DNA from: Chryseolinea sp.
GTDB taxonomy: Bacteria > Bacteroidota > Bacteroidia > Cytophagales > Cyclobacteriaceae
Direction: 5' to 3'
Length of the DNA stretch: 39,765 bases
NCBI GenBank assembly: GCA_025923195.1
Contig: JAICGJ010000034.1
Span: forward strand, 1 to 39,765
A model generated the notes under the pieces. That model made no database searches and had not been told where the DNA came from. It saw only the letters and a program-made list of their open reading frames with translations. The position numbers and the translations under genes are program-made. How positions within the stretch are numbered: position 1 is the stretch's first letter; each line of letters starts with the position of its first letter. Of the stretch, positions 1 to 9,627 are shown piece after piece.

Positions 1-1
1 A

Positions 2-637
2 TCCCTGGATCATATAACACTGATTCGGAGCGATGGCGATACGATGAAGGGAACTTTTCTGGATCTTCAACCTGAACTTTGGAACGCGGAAGGTACAGTC
101 CTTACGTTGTGGCTTGACCCTGGCAGGATAAAGCGGGACTTGATTCCAAACCGGCAGCTCGGTGCACCTTTGGCACCGAAAGAAAAATACTCTCTTTCTG
201 TTAGCAAGCAATGGCGTACCAAGACAGGTGTATCGCTTTTAAAGGACTACCAGAAAAATTTTATTACGACTATACGTGATGACATTTCACCTGCGCTAAC
301 AAACTGGAAGATCATCGCACCGGCGGCCGAAGCGAGCGACCCACTTGAAGTTAACTTGACAGAATCGTTAGACTACTTCCTATTGAAGGAAAGTTTTGCA
401 GTGTTGCGACAAAATGGTGACGTCGTTGCCGGCGAAATCGAGATTAACGGAGAAGAAACGATTCTTACATTCCGGCCGAAAATACCTTGGAAGGCCGCCC
501 GCTATAATATTGTTGTGGAATCGAAACTCGAGGATCTCGCTGGTAACAACTTGAACCGCCCTTTTGACCGGGATACCGGGAGAGAGGTCGAGGAAACTGA
601 ACAGCAAACTTTCATAAGAGAATTTGAGATCCGCTGA
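2..637 (+). CDS. Ig-like (SbsA/Big_5 type) surface protein, 5'-truncated by the window edge
   Basis: The frame is open to the first base of the window: codons upstream of the ATG at 44 read SLDHITLIRSDGDT without a stop. The true start therefore lies outside and this is a C-terminal fragment of about 211 residues. The last hundred residues look like a bacterial Ig-like domain of the SbsA/Big_5 kind. They run from a hydrophilic strand pattern through 'ETILTFRPKIPW' to the typical closing 'YNIVVESKLEDLAGNNL'. Such domains are known as structural repeats in exported surface proteins and have no catalytic role. The FG-GAP lipoprotein gene follows 57 bases downstream on the same strand, so the two may be co-transcribed. 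Function beyond a surface or periplasmic structural role cannot be read from this fragment. Confidence 0.72.
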   Translation, partial: SLDHITLIRSDGDTMKGTFLDLQPELWNAEGTVLTLWLDPGRIKRDLIPNRQLGAPLAPKEKYSLSVSKQWRTKTGVSLLKDYQKNFITTIRDDISPALTNWKIIAPAAEASDPLEVNLTESLDYFLLKESFAVLRQNGDVVAGEIEINGEETILTFRPKIPWKAARYNIVVESKLEDLAGNNLNRPFDRDTGREVEETEQQTFIREFEIR

Positions 638-694
638 TATATTCTTCCACTTCTTTATAATACCTTACCGGATATTTTTAATGCGTATAAGCTG

Positions 695-2209
695 ATGGTT
701 AACCGTGCTGTTAAGGTAGTATCTGTACTCTTAGCACTTCTTTTTATTTTGGCGGGATGTAAGAAAAAGGAGCCTCAGCTGGTATGGGATAGCAATCTTT
801 TCAAAATTGGCTCACAGTCCTCACCGAGAACTGTTGACCTAAACTCCGATGGCGTGCTTGATATCGTGATGGGTGCCGGCGGCAATGAATACCAGAAAAG
901 CAGCCAGGGAATTCTTGCATTGGATGGAAGGACCGGCGATCTGCTTTGGCAACAGGTGTCAACTGACCAGGTGTACGGATCCGCAACTTTTTATGATATA
1001 AATGGTGATAGTATAAAGGATGTCTTCATTGGCGGACGATCCCCTCATTTCAAGGCACTCAACGGAAAGTCAGGTGAGGTAATTTGGGAATATTTTTATG
1101 AACATCATAAAAGTGACTCGATACTGCAGCATGCGCGGTTCAACTTTAATAATAGTGTCTTAGTTCCAGATCAAAACAAGGATGGATATCCGGAGTTGCT
1201 CACGGTGAATGGTGGAAATTCAAAGGCTGATCCCAATTCCGAAGTGAACAGGTTCCCCGGTGTGCTCATGCTTTTTGATATCAGGACAGGGAATATAATT
1301 GCCGCTGACACCATGCCTGATGGGAAAGAGTCATATATGTCGCCGTTGTGTTTTGTGCAGCCTGGTCAAACTGATCACTACATCATCTTTGGGACAGGTG
1401 GCGAAACGATTTCCGGCAAATTATACCAGGCTAAACTTTCAGACTTAGTTGAGCAAAAACTATCAAATGCCACAGTCATCGCATCTGAAAAAGGGCACGG
1501 GTTTATTGCACCACCCGTTTTGGCAGATATCACTAAGGACGGTTTTCTGGATGTTGTTTGTATATCTCACGGTAGTAGCGCCGTTGCGATAGATGGAAAG
1601 GATCACCGACAGATTTGGAAACAAACCTTAAAGGACACTGAGTCGAGCAACAGTTTTGCTGTAGGATATTTTACGGACGACGAGGTACCTGATTTTTTTA
1701 CCTTCGTAAGCAAGGGACAATGGCCTAACAGCACAGGTACGCTACAGGTGATGCTGGATGGCAAAAGCGGGGAGATACAATATCTTGATTCAATGGGATG
1801 CACTGGATTTTCCTCGCCAGTGGTGTATGATTTAGATGATGATGGTTACGAGGAGGCAATCATCAGCATTAATGACTTTGATTGCTCGCTTGGATTTGCC
1901 GGGAAGTCACCAGCAACAGTTGAGAATCGACTGATTGCCATCGATTTTAAAAGGCATTCTTTTAGAGTGATTGATCAGACTTCAGGGTTTAAGAATATTT
2001 TTTCAACGCCCTGGATAGGCGACCTTGATGGCGATGGTTATCTGGATATTATTCATTGTCAGTATTATCATCGGGGCGATCTGTTAACATTTCTGGGCAT
2101 GCGCGTCAAAAGAATTGACCTGGGCATCGAGGTTAAGAAAGATGTTGTTTGGGGTGCCTATATGGGGTCTCGGGGTGAAGGTATTTTTGCGCCACCATCC
2201 GGTCAGTAG
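695..2209 (+). CDS. FG-GAP/VCBS beta-propeller lipoprotein
   Basis: The 504-residue protein opens with a lipoprotein signal (MVNRAVKVVSVLLALLFILAGC), so Cys22 of the LAGC lipobox is probably lipidated. The mature part carries at least six calcium-loop repeats of the D-x-[DN]-x-D-G type: DLNSDGVLD, DINGDSIKD, DQNKDGYPE, DITKDGFLD, DLDDDGYEE and DLDGDGYLD. Between them are PQQ-like phrases such as 'ALDGRTGDLLWQ'. This pattern is known for integrin-like FG-GAP/VCBS beta-propellers, which bind calcium and act in adhesion or ligand binding at the cell surface. The ATG at 695 directly precedes the signal peptide, so the start is secure. No enzyme motif is visible. It ends before a bidirectional terminator at 2322 and is probably the last gene of its unit. 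Confidence 0.85.
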   Translation: MVNRAVKVVSVLLALLFILAGCKKKEPQLVWDSNLFKIGSQSSPRTVDLNSDGVLDIVMGAGGNEYQKSSQGILALDGRTGDLLWQQVSTDQVYGSATFYDINGDSIKDVFIGGRSPHFKALNGKSGEVIWEYFYEHHKSDSILQHARFNFNNSVLVPDQNKDGYPELLTVNGGNSKADPNSEVNRFPGVLMLFDIRTGNIIAADTMPDGKESYMSPLCFVQPGQTDHYIIFGTGGETISGKLYQAKLSDLVEQKLSNATVIASEKGHGFIAPPVLADITKDGFLDVVCISHGSSAVAIDGKDHRQIWKQTLKDTESSNSFAVGYFTDDEVPDFFTFVSKGQWPNSTGTLQVMLDGKSGEIQYLDSMGCTGFSSPVVYDLDDDGYEEAIISINDFDCSLGFAGKSPATVENRLIAIDFKRHSFRVIDQTSGFKNIFSTPWIGDLDGDGYLDIIHCQYYHRGDLLTFLGMRVKRIDLGIEVKKDVVWGAYMGSRGEGIFAPPSGQ

Positions 2210-2321
2210 ACTAAAACTGTTCTGACAATAAACCGATCCTAAGGAAATGCAAACTTCGTTTTGACTTTTACGCCGTGCGTTGTGGTCTTGGGTTGTATTT
2301 TTTAGTCAAATAGTACGAAAT

Positions 2322-2352
2322 AAAAAAGGCCCCCGTTTTGGGAGCCTTTTTT
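2322..2352. terminator. Bidirectional intrinsic terminator between convergent genes
   Basis: AAAAAAGGC at 2322-2330 pairs with GCCTTTTTT at 2344-2352 around a C/G-rich loop. The A-tract on one side and the T-tract on the other give a stem followed by U-rich RNA in both directions. It lies between the stop of the FG-GAP lipoprotein gene (+) and the stop of the SusD gene (-), where a shared terminator is expected. Confidence 0.85.
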
Positions 2353-2369
2353 ATCAAACATATCGTGAA

Positions 2370-3986
2370 CTATTTCACATCCCACCAAACCTTTGTAACA
2401 GGTTCGTCAGGTAATGTTGCACCAGCTGAATAGTTGGTACCGTTCACTGCGATTTCTTGATTAGGAATTCTTAGCTTCCGTGGTATTTGCCCACCAGTTA
2501 CGTTACCTGGATAATTTGTCGGTATGAGCACTGGATACTGAGTTCTTCTCCAGTCTGCCCAAGCTTCCCACCAGCTCATGAACTTGCTTAACCACATTTG
2601 GGTGCCAATAGCTTCTAACCTGGCCTCAGATGCAGCGGGGAAAGGACGAGCGGCGAGGTATGCATCTACCGCTGCGTCATCCACCTCCAATGTATTATCT
2701 ATAACATCGAAAGGAGTATACATTTGCATTGCAGCTCTTACGCCGTTTTCATAGTAAGTTTGGGCATCGCCAGCACTCACATTACCGATTCCGCGTACAG
2801 CGGCTTCGGCCAGCAAGAATTGTGATTCAGCATAATGCATCAACAAATATGGATCATCATCATCCAACAGTTTGAGATTCATTTGCGAGAAAGTCTGACT
2901 AACATTAACCCCTGGATTAGCAGGTACACCTTCCATGTCATTCACCATTCCTTGATCCAAGCCGTTAGGTAAACCGCGTTGGATCAGCGGATCGTTATTA
3001 CCATTTATTCCCCGTGAAAAGATCTGAAGCCTTGGATCGTCGTCTGCAACTGATCCAGCGTCAGGTCCTTTAAGTTCATCGATTAACGTTGCGCTTAGGG
3101 TAGTAGGCTGGCCGCCATCTCCTGTAGCAAATGCTCTGGAAATACCGTTCTGATTTGTCCATTCGCTGGGACCAATGGCCATTCCAACCCATGCATTGTC
3201 ATCGTTGCTGGCAAATACGCCGCCGGCAACAGCCTTCGCCACAAACTCATTTGCCTTCGCCAGATCAACGTTCGAAATTCTCATCGCTAATCTCAGCATT
3301 AATGAGTATCCAAACTTTTTCCATTGTGCAATATCGCCCTCATAATATAGATCGGCGGCGGCAAATGCCTGGTCATTGCGGTTGGTGCTCACCAGTGGAG
3401 TCAATGCTGCGCTAGCTTCCTCGAGCTCCTTTAGCAGGTCAGCATAGATCACGTCCTGTGCATCGTATGCAGGCGTGTAGTTCTGGTCCGTAATTCCCTT
3501 AAGGGCTTCCGAATAAGGGATATTTCCGTAGTAGTCAGTCAATCGGTGGAAGTTGAACACCCGTAGAATACGAGCTGCATTTCTTAGATTTTCCTTTCCT
3601 TGGTCAAATCCATCCGGTCCGGTCTGCCTGAGAATTTCAGCGAGGTTTTTCAACTGATCGCCGTAGATGAATTCCCATGGTGCGTTATAGGATTCAACGT
3701 TGTCGAAGTATTTATCACCTGGCGAAATACCACCAGTTGCCGTAGACAATTGCTGAATTGCATAGGCGCAGAGTCCGATGTTAGTACGCCAGTCAATGTA
3801 CCGGTTATCACCGGCAGATCCTCCGGCTGCTGAGCCCAGTTGGGCCGCAGTAAACAGATACTCCATGGGCACGGTGTTAAGTGCCTGGGGGTTGATATTC
3901 CGGTTGTGCAACTCGTCCGTATCACAACCCGCCATGGGGGTTCCCACCGCCAGCACTAGCAGAATTATTTTATTTATGAATTTCAT
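2370..3986 (-). CDS. SusD/RagB-family nutrient-binding outer membrane lipoprotein (SusD-like 2 type)
   Basis: The 538-residue protein has a lipoprotein signal ending in PMAGC, which makes Cys21 the lipid anchor. The segment after it, 'NINPQALNTVPMEYLFTAAQ', is typical of the SusD-like group 2 family. TPR-like helices follow ('ARILRVFNFHRLTDYYGNIP', 'YYEGDIAQWKKFGYSLMLRL', 'AESQFLLAEAAVRG') and a C-terminal 'WEAWADWRRTQYP' block. SusD proteins sit on the outer leaflet and form the lid that hands glycans, peptides or other large nutrients to the SusC channel. The gene lies 27 bases behind the SusC stop codon in the same unit, the usual order. No glycosidase, peptidase or sensor gene is adjacent, so the substrate cannot be inferred. 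Length is ordinary for the family. Confidence 0.93.
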   Translation of the reverse strand: MKFINKIILLVLAVGTPMAGCDTDELHNRNINPQALNTVPMEYLFTAAQLGSAAGGSAGDNRYIDWRTNIGLCAYAIQQLSTATGGISPGDKYFDNVESYNAPWEFIYGDQLKNLAEILRQTGPDGFDQGKENLRNAARILRVFNFHRLTDYYGNIPYSEALKGITDQNYTPAYDAQDVIYADLLKELEEASAALTPLVSTNRNDQAFAAADLYYEGDIAQWKKFGYSLMLRLAMRISNVDLAKANEFVAKAVAGGVFASNDDNAWVGMAIGPSEWTNQNGISRAFATGDGGQPTTLSATLIDELKGPDAGSVADDDPRLQIFSRGINGNNDPLIQRGLPNGLDQGMVNDMEGVPANPGVNVSQTFSQMNLKLLDDDDPYLLMHYAESQFLLAEAAVRGIGNVSAGDAQTYYENGVRAAMQMYTPFDVIDNTLEVDDAAVDAYLAARPFPAASEARLEAIGTQMWLSKFMSWWEAWADWRRTQYPVLIPTNYPGNVTGGQIPRKLRIPNQEIAVNGTNYSAGATLPDEPVTKVWWDVK

Positions 3987-4013
3987 ATTTTAATACACAT
4001 TTAGTTTTAACCA

Positions 4014-7000
4014 TTAAAACCCGACAGTCAGGTTAAATCCATAAGTACGAGTTGACGGGAATCCAAAATACTCCAATCCTTGCGCGCCAGCGTTAGAAGA
4101 GTAGTTAGATTCTGGATCAACATTGTCGATGTCCTTATACAAGAGTGCAAGATTTCTACCCACAAAGGAAATGGTGATATTTTGGAACGGAGTCTTGCTC
4201 AGCATTGTCCGTGGCAAACTGTACCCTAAAGTGAGTTGTCTCAGCTTGATGAACGATGCGTCATACAAGAACATTTCGGAAATAGCCGTTGCTTCACCAC
4301 CGACGTTACTCCAGTAAATGCGGGCTTCGTCAGGTGTCAGATCTCTGTCGACAGGGGTATACTCAGGAGCAGATGATGTACCTGTGTTTACAACTCCAGT
4401 TATGTGAAGAGGAGTTTCCCCGTCGCGACCTATCAAGGACTGTTTGTGGAGGCCCCACTGTGTCAAACGGTTGTTGGAACCCGAGAAGATATCTCCACCA
4501 AACTTGAAGTCAACCAGGAAGCTCAGATTAATTCCTTTATAAGAGAAACTATTGTTCAAACCGCCTGTCCAATCGGGAAGCCCATTTCCAATGGGTACAT
4601 AATTAGGTGAGGCAGCAGCCCGTCCATCGGCCAGAAATACGAGATTCCCGTTGGGATCGCGTTGTTGAACCCGTCCTGTAATGGTTCCAAATGGTTGCCC
4701 AACAATGTGCTTGATGAACACGTTTCTTGTCCGTGGTTCTTCCAGCGTAATTTCCGTTACGGATCCGATCAGCTGAAGCACTTTATTCTTGTTCTTAGCA
4801 AGGTTCAAAGATACATCCCAGGTCAAAGGCCCCTGAATTGGTGTACCTGTGATAAGGATTTCAACACCCTTGTTTTCGAGTTCACCAATGTTTACGTCGG
4901 TGGTTCCAAAGCCAGACGCTCTCGAGATTGTCTGCCTCAGGATATCGTCTGTCGTCTTTTGGCTGTAGTACGTTAAATCAACTCCTAATCTGTTATTGAA
5001 GAATCGGGCATCAAGTCCAATTTCAAACTCTGTCGACGTTGTCGGTACCAATTCTGGATTTGGAATGTTACCGTTGTTTCCTCCTGCGGACGAGAAAGTC
5101 GCCATGCTTCGGTTCAGATGGCGATTGCCATTCAGCGAGTATGTCAAGTTTGCATCATATGGAGCTATATTGGCAATACCTACCTGCGCCCAAGATGCTC
5201 TTACTTTACCAAAACTCAACCATGAAGGCAAGCCGTCAATTGCATCGGTGAACACAAAACTAGCACCAACAGAAGGGTAGAAAATCTTATTTTCAGCCTC
5301 TGGGTTCAGTACTGAGAACCAGTCCTGGCGACCCGTTGTAGTAACAAAAAGGTATCCATTGAAGCTCACCTCGGCTGAATAGAACAGAGAATTAATTTGG
5401 CTGCTGTTGTAACCATAGTCGTAGTTGCGCTGGGCAGCGTTATTGATAAATGGTTGGAAAGGTACAGTGAATCCATTCCCGACTGCACGAATGCGGTTCC
5501 AGCTTCTAACCATCTTATTTCCACCGACAAAGGCATTTACATTGAACTTGTTAATAGTTTTGTCGACGCCTAACATCCAGTCCATATTAACTTCGCGAAC
5601 TCGGTCTTCACCTTCGCTCATAGACCCACCCAATTGGTAACCAACACCTTCAGGCGTCAGTTGCTGTGTCCTCCGGGTATACCAGTCCATACCAACGCGG
5701 CCAGACGCATATAACCAATCCGTTATGTCGTAACGAAGCTGGCTGGAAGTAATGATACGATCTCTCTTGTCATTGTTAGTATGTTGCCAGGCGACCCACC
5801 AAGGGTTTTGGCCCCAGTTGTTGGCCGCAGGCAATAATTCCTGACCAGCGAATTTTGCTGCTCCACCTTGTCCATAGACCAACAAATAGGCAGGATCAAC
5901 ACCCTGGGGGATAGCACCTAGTTTATTAGGATCACCCTTCAAATCATCGATGTTAATATTTGGCGGTCGTACCCAGATCCCTTGAACCGCGTTGGCCGGT
6001 GAATCTGAAATAAATGGGCGATTTTTCGCATATTCATTTGAATACAGAATTTTCGCATTGAGGGTCAGTTTGTTTCCTAATTTCGCGTCTGTCGTAAAGC
6101 TTAAATTGAGCCTGTCATATCCCGAGTTAGGAATCACTCCTGAGCTTCTCAAATCAGAAACCCCGAATCTAAAAGTTTGTTTATCTCCACCGCCCATGAT
6201 TGAAATGGTGTTCGTCCATGACTTTCCGGTTTCATAGAAACGATCCCAGTTGTCGCCAGCAAAGCTGTATGGTCTTGTATTACCAAGAATATCCACTGTC
6301 GGACTTCCGTCCATTACGGGGCCCCAAGATTGGCCACCCCAGTTGAATGCATCTTGTACACTGGTCGGTTTCGTTGCTACTCCGCCCTGGTACACACCTG
6401 CTCCATACTTCTCCTGCAAGTCAGCAAAATTGACCACGTTCTCCAACACAAAATTGCTATTGAATTCAACGCCGATCCCTTTTCTGGCAGCTCCTCTTTT
6501 CGTGATGATGTTGATAACACCATTACCACCTCTGGATCCATAGAGGGCAGCGGCATTGGCACCTTTAAGAACGGTGATTGATTCGATGTCGTCTGGGTTA
6601 ATGCTGGACATACCGTCACCTTGGTCAGCTCCGCCCCACAAACCTGCCTGACCGAACTGGCTATTGTCCATCGGTACGCCATCAACTACATACAAGGGCT
6701 GACCTTGGCCACCAAGTGACTTGTTACCACGGATAACCACACGGGATGAACCGGCTGGTCCCGAGGCCACCTTGCTCACGTTCACGCCGGCAACTCGACC
6801 GACAAGAGCATTTGAAAGGTTGTTTTCACGGGCCTTTACAAAGTTCTCGCCAGCAACCTCGGTTACGGAGTACTGTAAGGCTTTTGTGCTTCGTTCCACA
6901 CCGAGGGCTGTCACCACAACTTCGCTCAATTCGCGAATGTCTTCTGCCATCGTCACGTCGACGGTGGTCCTGGTTCCAGCGTCAACTTCCTGGGTTGCAT

Positions 7001-7238
7001 ATCCGATAAATGAGAAGACAAGAATGGTAGTTCCTGCGTCATTTACGGCGAGAGAATATCGGCCATTAGCATCGGAAGTTGTACCTGCTGATGTGCCCTT
7101 TACAATTACGTTTACTCCTGGCATTCCTTGCCCATTGGAGTCTGAAACAGTTCCCGATATTGTTCTTTGAGCAAAAGCCATTGTGCTACTCAGAACAAAA
7201 AACAACATCAAGGTCAAAATTTGGTATTGTTGTTTCAT
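4014..7238 (-). CDS. SusC/RagA-family TonB-linked outer membrane channel
   Basis: I place the start at the ATG at 7236-7238, giving 1074 residues. The upstream extension to 7283 adds 15 residues with no signal character, whereas MKQQYQILTLMLFF opens a clean signal peptide ending near 'TMAFAQ'. The mature protein begins with a carboxypeptidase-regulatory-like domain ('RTISGTVSDSNGQGMPGVNV'). The plug follows with the SusC hallmarks 'LYVVDGVPMDN', 'SINPDDIESITVLKGA' and 'ALYGSRGGNGVINIITKRG', and then a long beta-barrel ending in an aromatic 'GFNLTVGF'. SusC proteins import large nutrients across the outer membrane using TonB energy, working with SusD, which follows here. An intergenic stretch of 430 bases precedes it and shows no clear promoter match. 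The gene looks intact. Confidence 0.95.
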   Translation of the reverse strand: MKQQYQILTLMLFFVLSSTMAFAQRTISGTVSDSNGQGMPGVNVIVKGTSAGTTSDANGRYSLAVNDAGTTILVFSFIGYATQEVDAGTRTTVDVTMAEDIRELSEVVVTALGVERSTKALQYSVTEVAGENFVKARENNLSNALVGRVAGVNVSKVASGPAGSSRVVIRGNKSLGGQGQPLYVVDGVPMDNSQFGQAGLWGGADQGDGMSSINPDDIESITVLKGANAAALYGSRGGNGVINIITKRGAARKGIGVEFNSNFVLENVVNFADLQEKYGAGVYQGGVATKPTSVQDAFNWGGQSWGPVMDGSPTVDILGNTRPYSFAGDNWDRFYETGKSWTNTISIMGGGDKQTFRFGVSDLRSSGVIPNSGYDRLNLSFTTDAKLGNKLTLNAKILYSNEYAKNRPFISDSPANAVQGIWVRPPNINIDDLKGDPNKLGAIPQGVDPAYLLVYGQGGAAKFAGQELLPAANNWGQNPWWVAWQHTNNDKRDRIITSSQLRYDITDWLYASGRVGMDWYTRRTQQLTPEGVGYQLGGSMSEGEDRVREVNMDWMLGVDKTINKFNVNAFVGGNKMVRSWNRIRAVGNGFTVPFQPFINNAAQRNYDYGYNSSQINSLFYSAEVSFNGYLFVTTTGRQDWFSVLNPEAENKIFYPSVGASFVFTDAIDGLPSWLSFGKVRASWAQVGIANIAPYDANLTYSLNGNRHLNRSMATFSSAGGNNGNIPNPELVPTTSTEFEIGLDARFFNNRLGVDLTYYSQKTTDDILRQTISRASGFGTTDVNIGELENKGVEILITGTPIQGPLTWDVSLNLAKNKNKVLQLIGSVTEITLEEPRTRNVFIKHIVGQPFGTITGRVQQRDPNGNLVFLADGRAAASPNYVPIGNGLPDWTGGLNNSFSYKGINLSFLVDFKFGGDIFSGSNNRLTQWGLHKQSLIGRDGETPLHITGVVNTGTSSAPEYTPVDRDLTPDEARIYWSNVGGEATAISEMFLYDASFIKLRQLTLGYSLPRTMLSKTPFQNITISFVGRNLALLYKDIDNVDPESNYSSNAGAQGLEYFGFPSTRTYGFNLTVGF

Positions 7239-7538
7239 ATTATGGTTAGGGTTTAATAATAATTTTAGAAAGAATGATCTCAAGGGGCAGCCTAGACCCC
7301 GAGCAGATAGAATGGATTAGCTGGGTTATCTCTTCATAGGGGTTCTTATAAGTTTTGTTGGGAATTTTAGGGAACGTGCAATCGAATGTAAAAAAAAATT
7401 CCGTAATAATAATAATTTTACCAGGAACGTTTACATGAACGGTTTGGCGCACACACCACACCTTGAGGCGTTATTTGGCTGATGAACCCATTTTCATTTT
7501 TAGCTTCGTTTCAGAGCGGCAAACCTGGCAATATTTTA
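7239..7538. other. Gene-free stretch upstream of susC (probable promoter/leader region)
   Basis: No convincing coding frame is present; a possible 71-codon frame at 7246-7461 overlaps the susC start and has no recognisable content. Read toward susC it is A/T-rich near the gene. A small G4/C4 hairpin lies at 7282-7298, and two similar octamers (GAACGTTT at 7425, GAACGGTTT at 7437) lie 12 bases apart. I found no TAnnTTTG box at a normal distance from the start. It presumably contains the susCD promoter and an untranslated leader, but the sequence does not fix either. Confidence 0.4.
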
Positions 7539-7660
7539 CAGCATACAGTCGACAGCGTACAGCCAACAGCTAACAGTTTTGGCAGAAGTCCTTTCCATGC
7601 CTCAGGCCGGTGTGAAGCAGCAAGCTGTGTGCTGTAAGCTGTGCGCTGTATGCTGAAAGC
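7539..7660. repeat. Heptamer-array inverted element A (CAGNNNA / NNGCTGT units)
   Basis: The left arm at 7539-7576 is five units in register, CAGCATA CAGTCGA CAGCGTA CAGCCAA CAGCTAA. The right arm at 7622-7660 is AAGCTGT GTGCTGT AAGCTGT GCGCTGT ATGCTGA. The arms are imperfect inverted copies, with a perfect CAGCATACAG/CTGTATGCTG pair at the outer ends, around a unique core of about 45 bases. On the minus strand the array starts about 8 bases after the kup stop codon. It could fold into a long hairpin and act as a terminator for kup, but it lacks a U-tract. Confidence 0.85.
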
Positions 7661-7668
7661 CTGCGGAG

Positions 7669-9624
7669 CTAATCTTTTTCGCGCTTTATTTTAACCTTCG
7701 CCACGGGTCCTACCTGAATCGGGACTTTTTCAATCTCAAGGTTTGCAGCCTCGATACCATATAGTTCCTCCGTTGATAAACTGTGCTCTTTCAACAACCG
7801 GTAACCCTGGATTATAACCCTGTCAAAGCTTGAGATTTCGCTGTCGGAAGAAGCCCATGAATGAATGATCACGAATTTGAAATCGCCCATCATACTGTAT
7901 TTATGAAGGGACGGGTAGGGGCTTACAAGATCGATTTCGCCGGAGTCAGCCATCTCATGGATAATCTTATTAAAAAGGAGATTGACGCGATGATCTGTCT
8001 TGAAGCCCAGCCGCAGTCGTATGAAGAAGCACTTTTTTGGAATAATCGTGTCTACCGAATACTTGCTGGTAAAAGGGCTGTCAACGGTATCAACATGCAA
8101 AAACCAGTAGATGTCGGCACGCTTCGGACGCTTTTTGAATATGGAATAAATAATATTTGAGTCAATATACCGCTTGCTGTCTGCTACCGCCAGATAAACG
8201 AGGTTCGTGGCTTCTTTCGGAATCGTAGTGTCTGACTGAAGATCCTGGATCATGCCAACGTAATGCTTCAAGTCCACGAACTCGGTGTGCAGTTCTCGCA
8301 GTCGACGCGCGCGAAGCAAGATGAACATCATAAGAAAGAATATTGTCGCTATCGTAAAAGTGAACCAACCACCGTGAGTGAACTTGCTCAGATTCGAGAC
8401 AAGGAAGGCGCCTTCAATACCGAAGAAAAGCAATCCCATGCCTATAGCCCTCACCGTTGATTTTCTTGATACCCCAAAGTAGAACACCAGCAATGAAGTG
8501 GTCATCAGCATATCGAATGTTATGGCGAGGCCATAAGCACCTTGCATGCGTTCAGTCTCTTTGAAGATGAACACCACTAAAATACTTCCAGCCATTAAGA
8601 TCCAGTTAATCGCAGGAATATAGATCTGTCCTTTCATCTGGCTTGGATATCTAACCCGAGTAGCGGGCCATAGCTTAAGCTTCATGGCCTCGTTTACAAG
8701 CGTGAAAGTTCCCGAGATCAAAGCCTGACTGGCAATAATGGTAGCGAGGGTGGCCAGGATGATTCCGAAAATCAGGAAACCGCCTGGCATGATTTCGAAG
8801 AAAGGAATTTTATCTTCCAAAAACGATCCCCTGTGTTCCAAAAGCCATGCCCCTTGACCGAAATAGCTCATTAAAAGTGCAATCTTAACAAAGACCCAGC
8901 TTACCCGTATGTTTTCCTTGCCAACGTGACCCAGATCTGAATACATGGCTTCTGCCCCGGTCGTACACAGAAAGACCGCTCCCAGAATCCAGAAGCCCCC
9001 AGGATACTTGACAAGAAGGTTAAATGCGTAAACGGGATTCAATGCTTTCAGCACCTCAAGATTCTGAACGAGTTGAATGGCGCCAATGATCGCGATGTAC
9101 AAAAACCAAACAAGCATCACCGGACCGAACGTTCTTCCAACAACAACACTTCCAAACTGCTGAAAGATGAATAGCGCCACGAGAATGACAATAACGATAC
9201 TGATAATCGTATTCAGTGAAACCGGATGGAGCAAACGCAATCCTTCAATGGCGGACGTAACGCTTATGGCTGGCGTTATAAATCCGTCAGAAATTAGCGT
9301 AGCACATCCAATGACGGCAGGATATATAACCCATTTAGCTTTGTAGCGTCTGACCAACGCGTACAAAGCAAAAATTCCACCCTCGCCACGGTTATCGGCG
9401 TTGAGTGCAAAGTAAACATACTTAACTGTAGTGATGAGAGTTAGTGTCCAGAATACGCAAGAAAGACCTCCGAATATTAGTTCATCCGTAATAACATGTT
9501 CGCCAACAATAAATCTGAATGTGTATATCGGAGAAGTTCCTATGTCGCCGTAAATAATGCCCAAAGAGATGAGCACACCAGCTGACGATAGGGTAGGTAC
9601 ATGCTTATCGTTGGAACTGGCCAT
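7669..9624 (-). CDS. kup: KUP-family potassium uptake transporter
   Basis: The 651-residue protein begins with the KUP/HAK/KT signature 'LGIIYGDIGTSPIYTF' at about residues 21-36, in the first membrane segment. 'NADNRGEGGIFALYALVRR' follows and then a run of about twelve hydrophobic segments to roughly residue 440. The rest is a soluble cytoplasmic tail, as expected for this family. KUP proteins are known as proton-coupled K+ importers in the inner membrane. The ATG at 9622-9624 lies 3 bases after the stop of the NADH dehydrogenase gene, so the two are almost certainly one transcript. The unusually tight pairing suggests K+ uptake coupled in expression to respiratory electron flow, which is inference. 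The gene looks complete. Confidence 0.95.
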   Translation of the reverse strand: MASSNDKHVPTLSSAGVLISLGIIYGDIGTSPIYTFRFIVGEHVITDELIFGGLSCVFWTLTLITTVKYVYFALNADNRGEGGIFALYALVRRYKAKWVIYPAVIGCATLISDGFITPAISVTSAIEGLRLLHPVSLNTIISIVIVILVALFIFQQFGSVVVGRTFGPVMLVWFLYIAIIGAIQLVQNLEVLKALNPVYAFNLLVKYPGGFWILGAVFLCTTGAEAMYSDLGHVGKENIRVSWVFVKIALLMSYFGQGAWLLEHRGSFLEDKIPFFEIMPGGFLIFGIILATLATIIASQALISGTFTLVNEAMKLKLWPATRVRYPSQMKGQIYIPAINWILMAGSILVVFIFKETERMQGAYGLAITFDMLMTTSLLVFYFGVSRKSTVRAIGMGLLFFGIEGAFLVSNLSKFTHGGWFTFTIATIFFLMMFILLRARRLRELHTEFVDLKHYVGMIQDLQSDTTIPKEATNLVYLAVADSKRYIDSNIIYSIFKKRPKRADIYWFLHVDTVDSPFTSKYSVDTIIPKKCFFIRLRLGFKTDHRVNLLFNKIIHEMADSGEIDLVSPYPSLHKYSMMGDFKFVIIHSWASSDSEISSFDRVIIQGYRLLKEHSLSTEELYGIEAANLEIEKVPIQVGPVAKVKIKREKD

Positions 9625-9627
9625 CTT

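Noticed and set aside
6721-7170. 149-codon frame on the plus strand opposite susC
   Set aside because: It lies wholly inside a well-supported SusC gene and is Thr/Pro/Ser-rich, as expected for the reverse of conserved plug codons.
7861-8160. 99-codon frame opposite kup
   Set aside because: It is antisense to the Kup cytoplasmic tail and has no independent start signal or domain.
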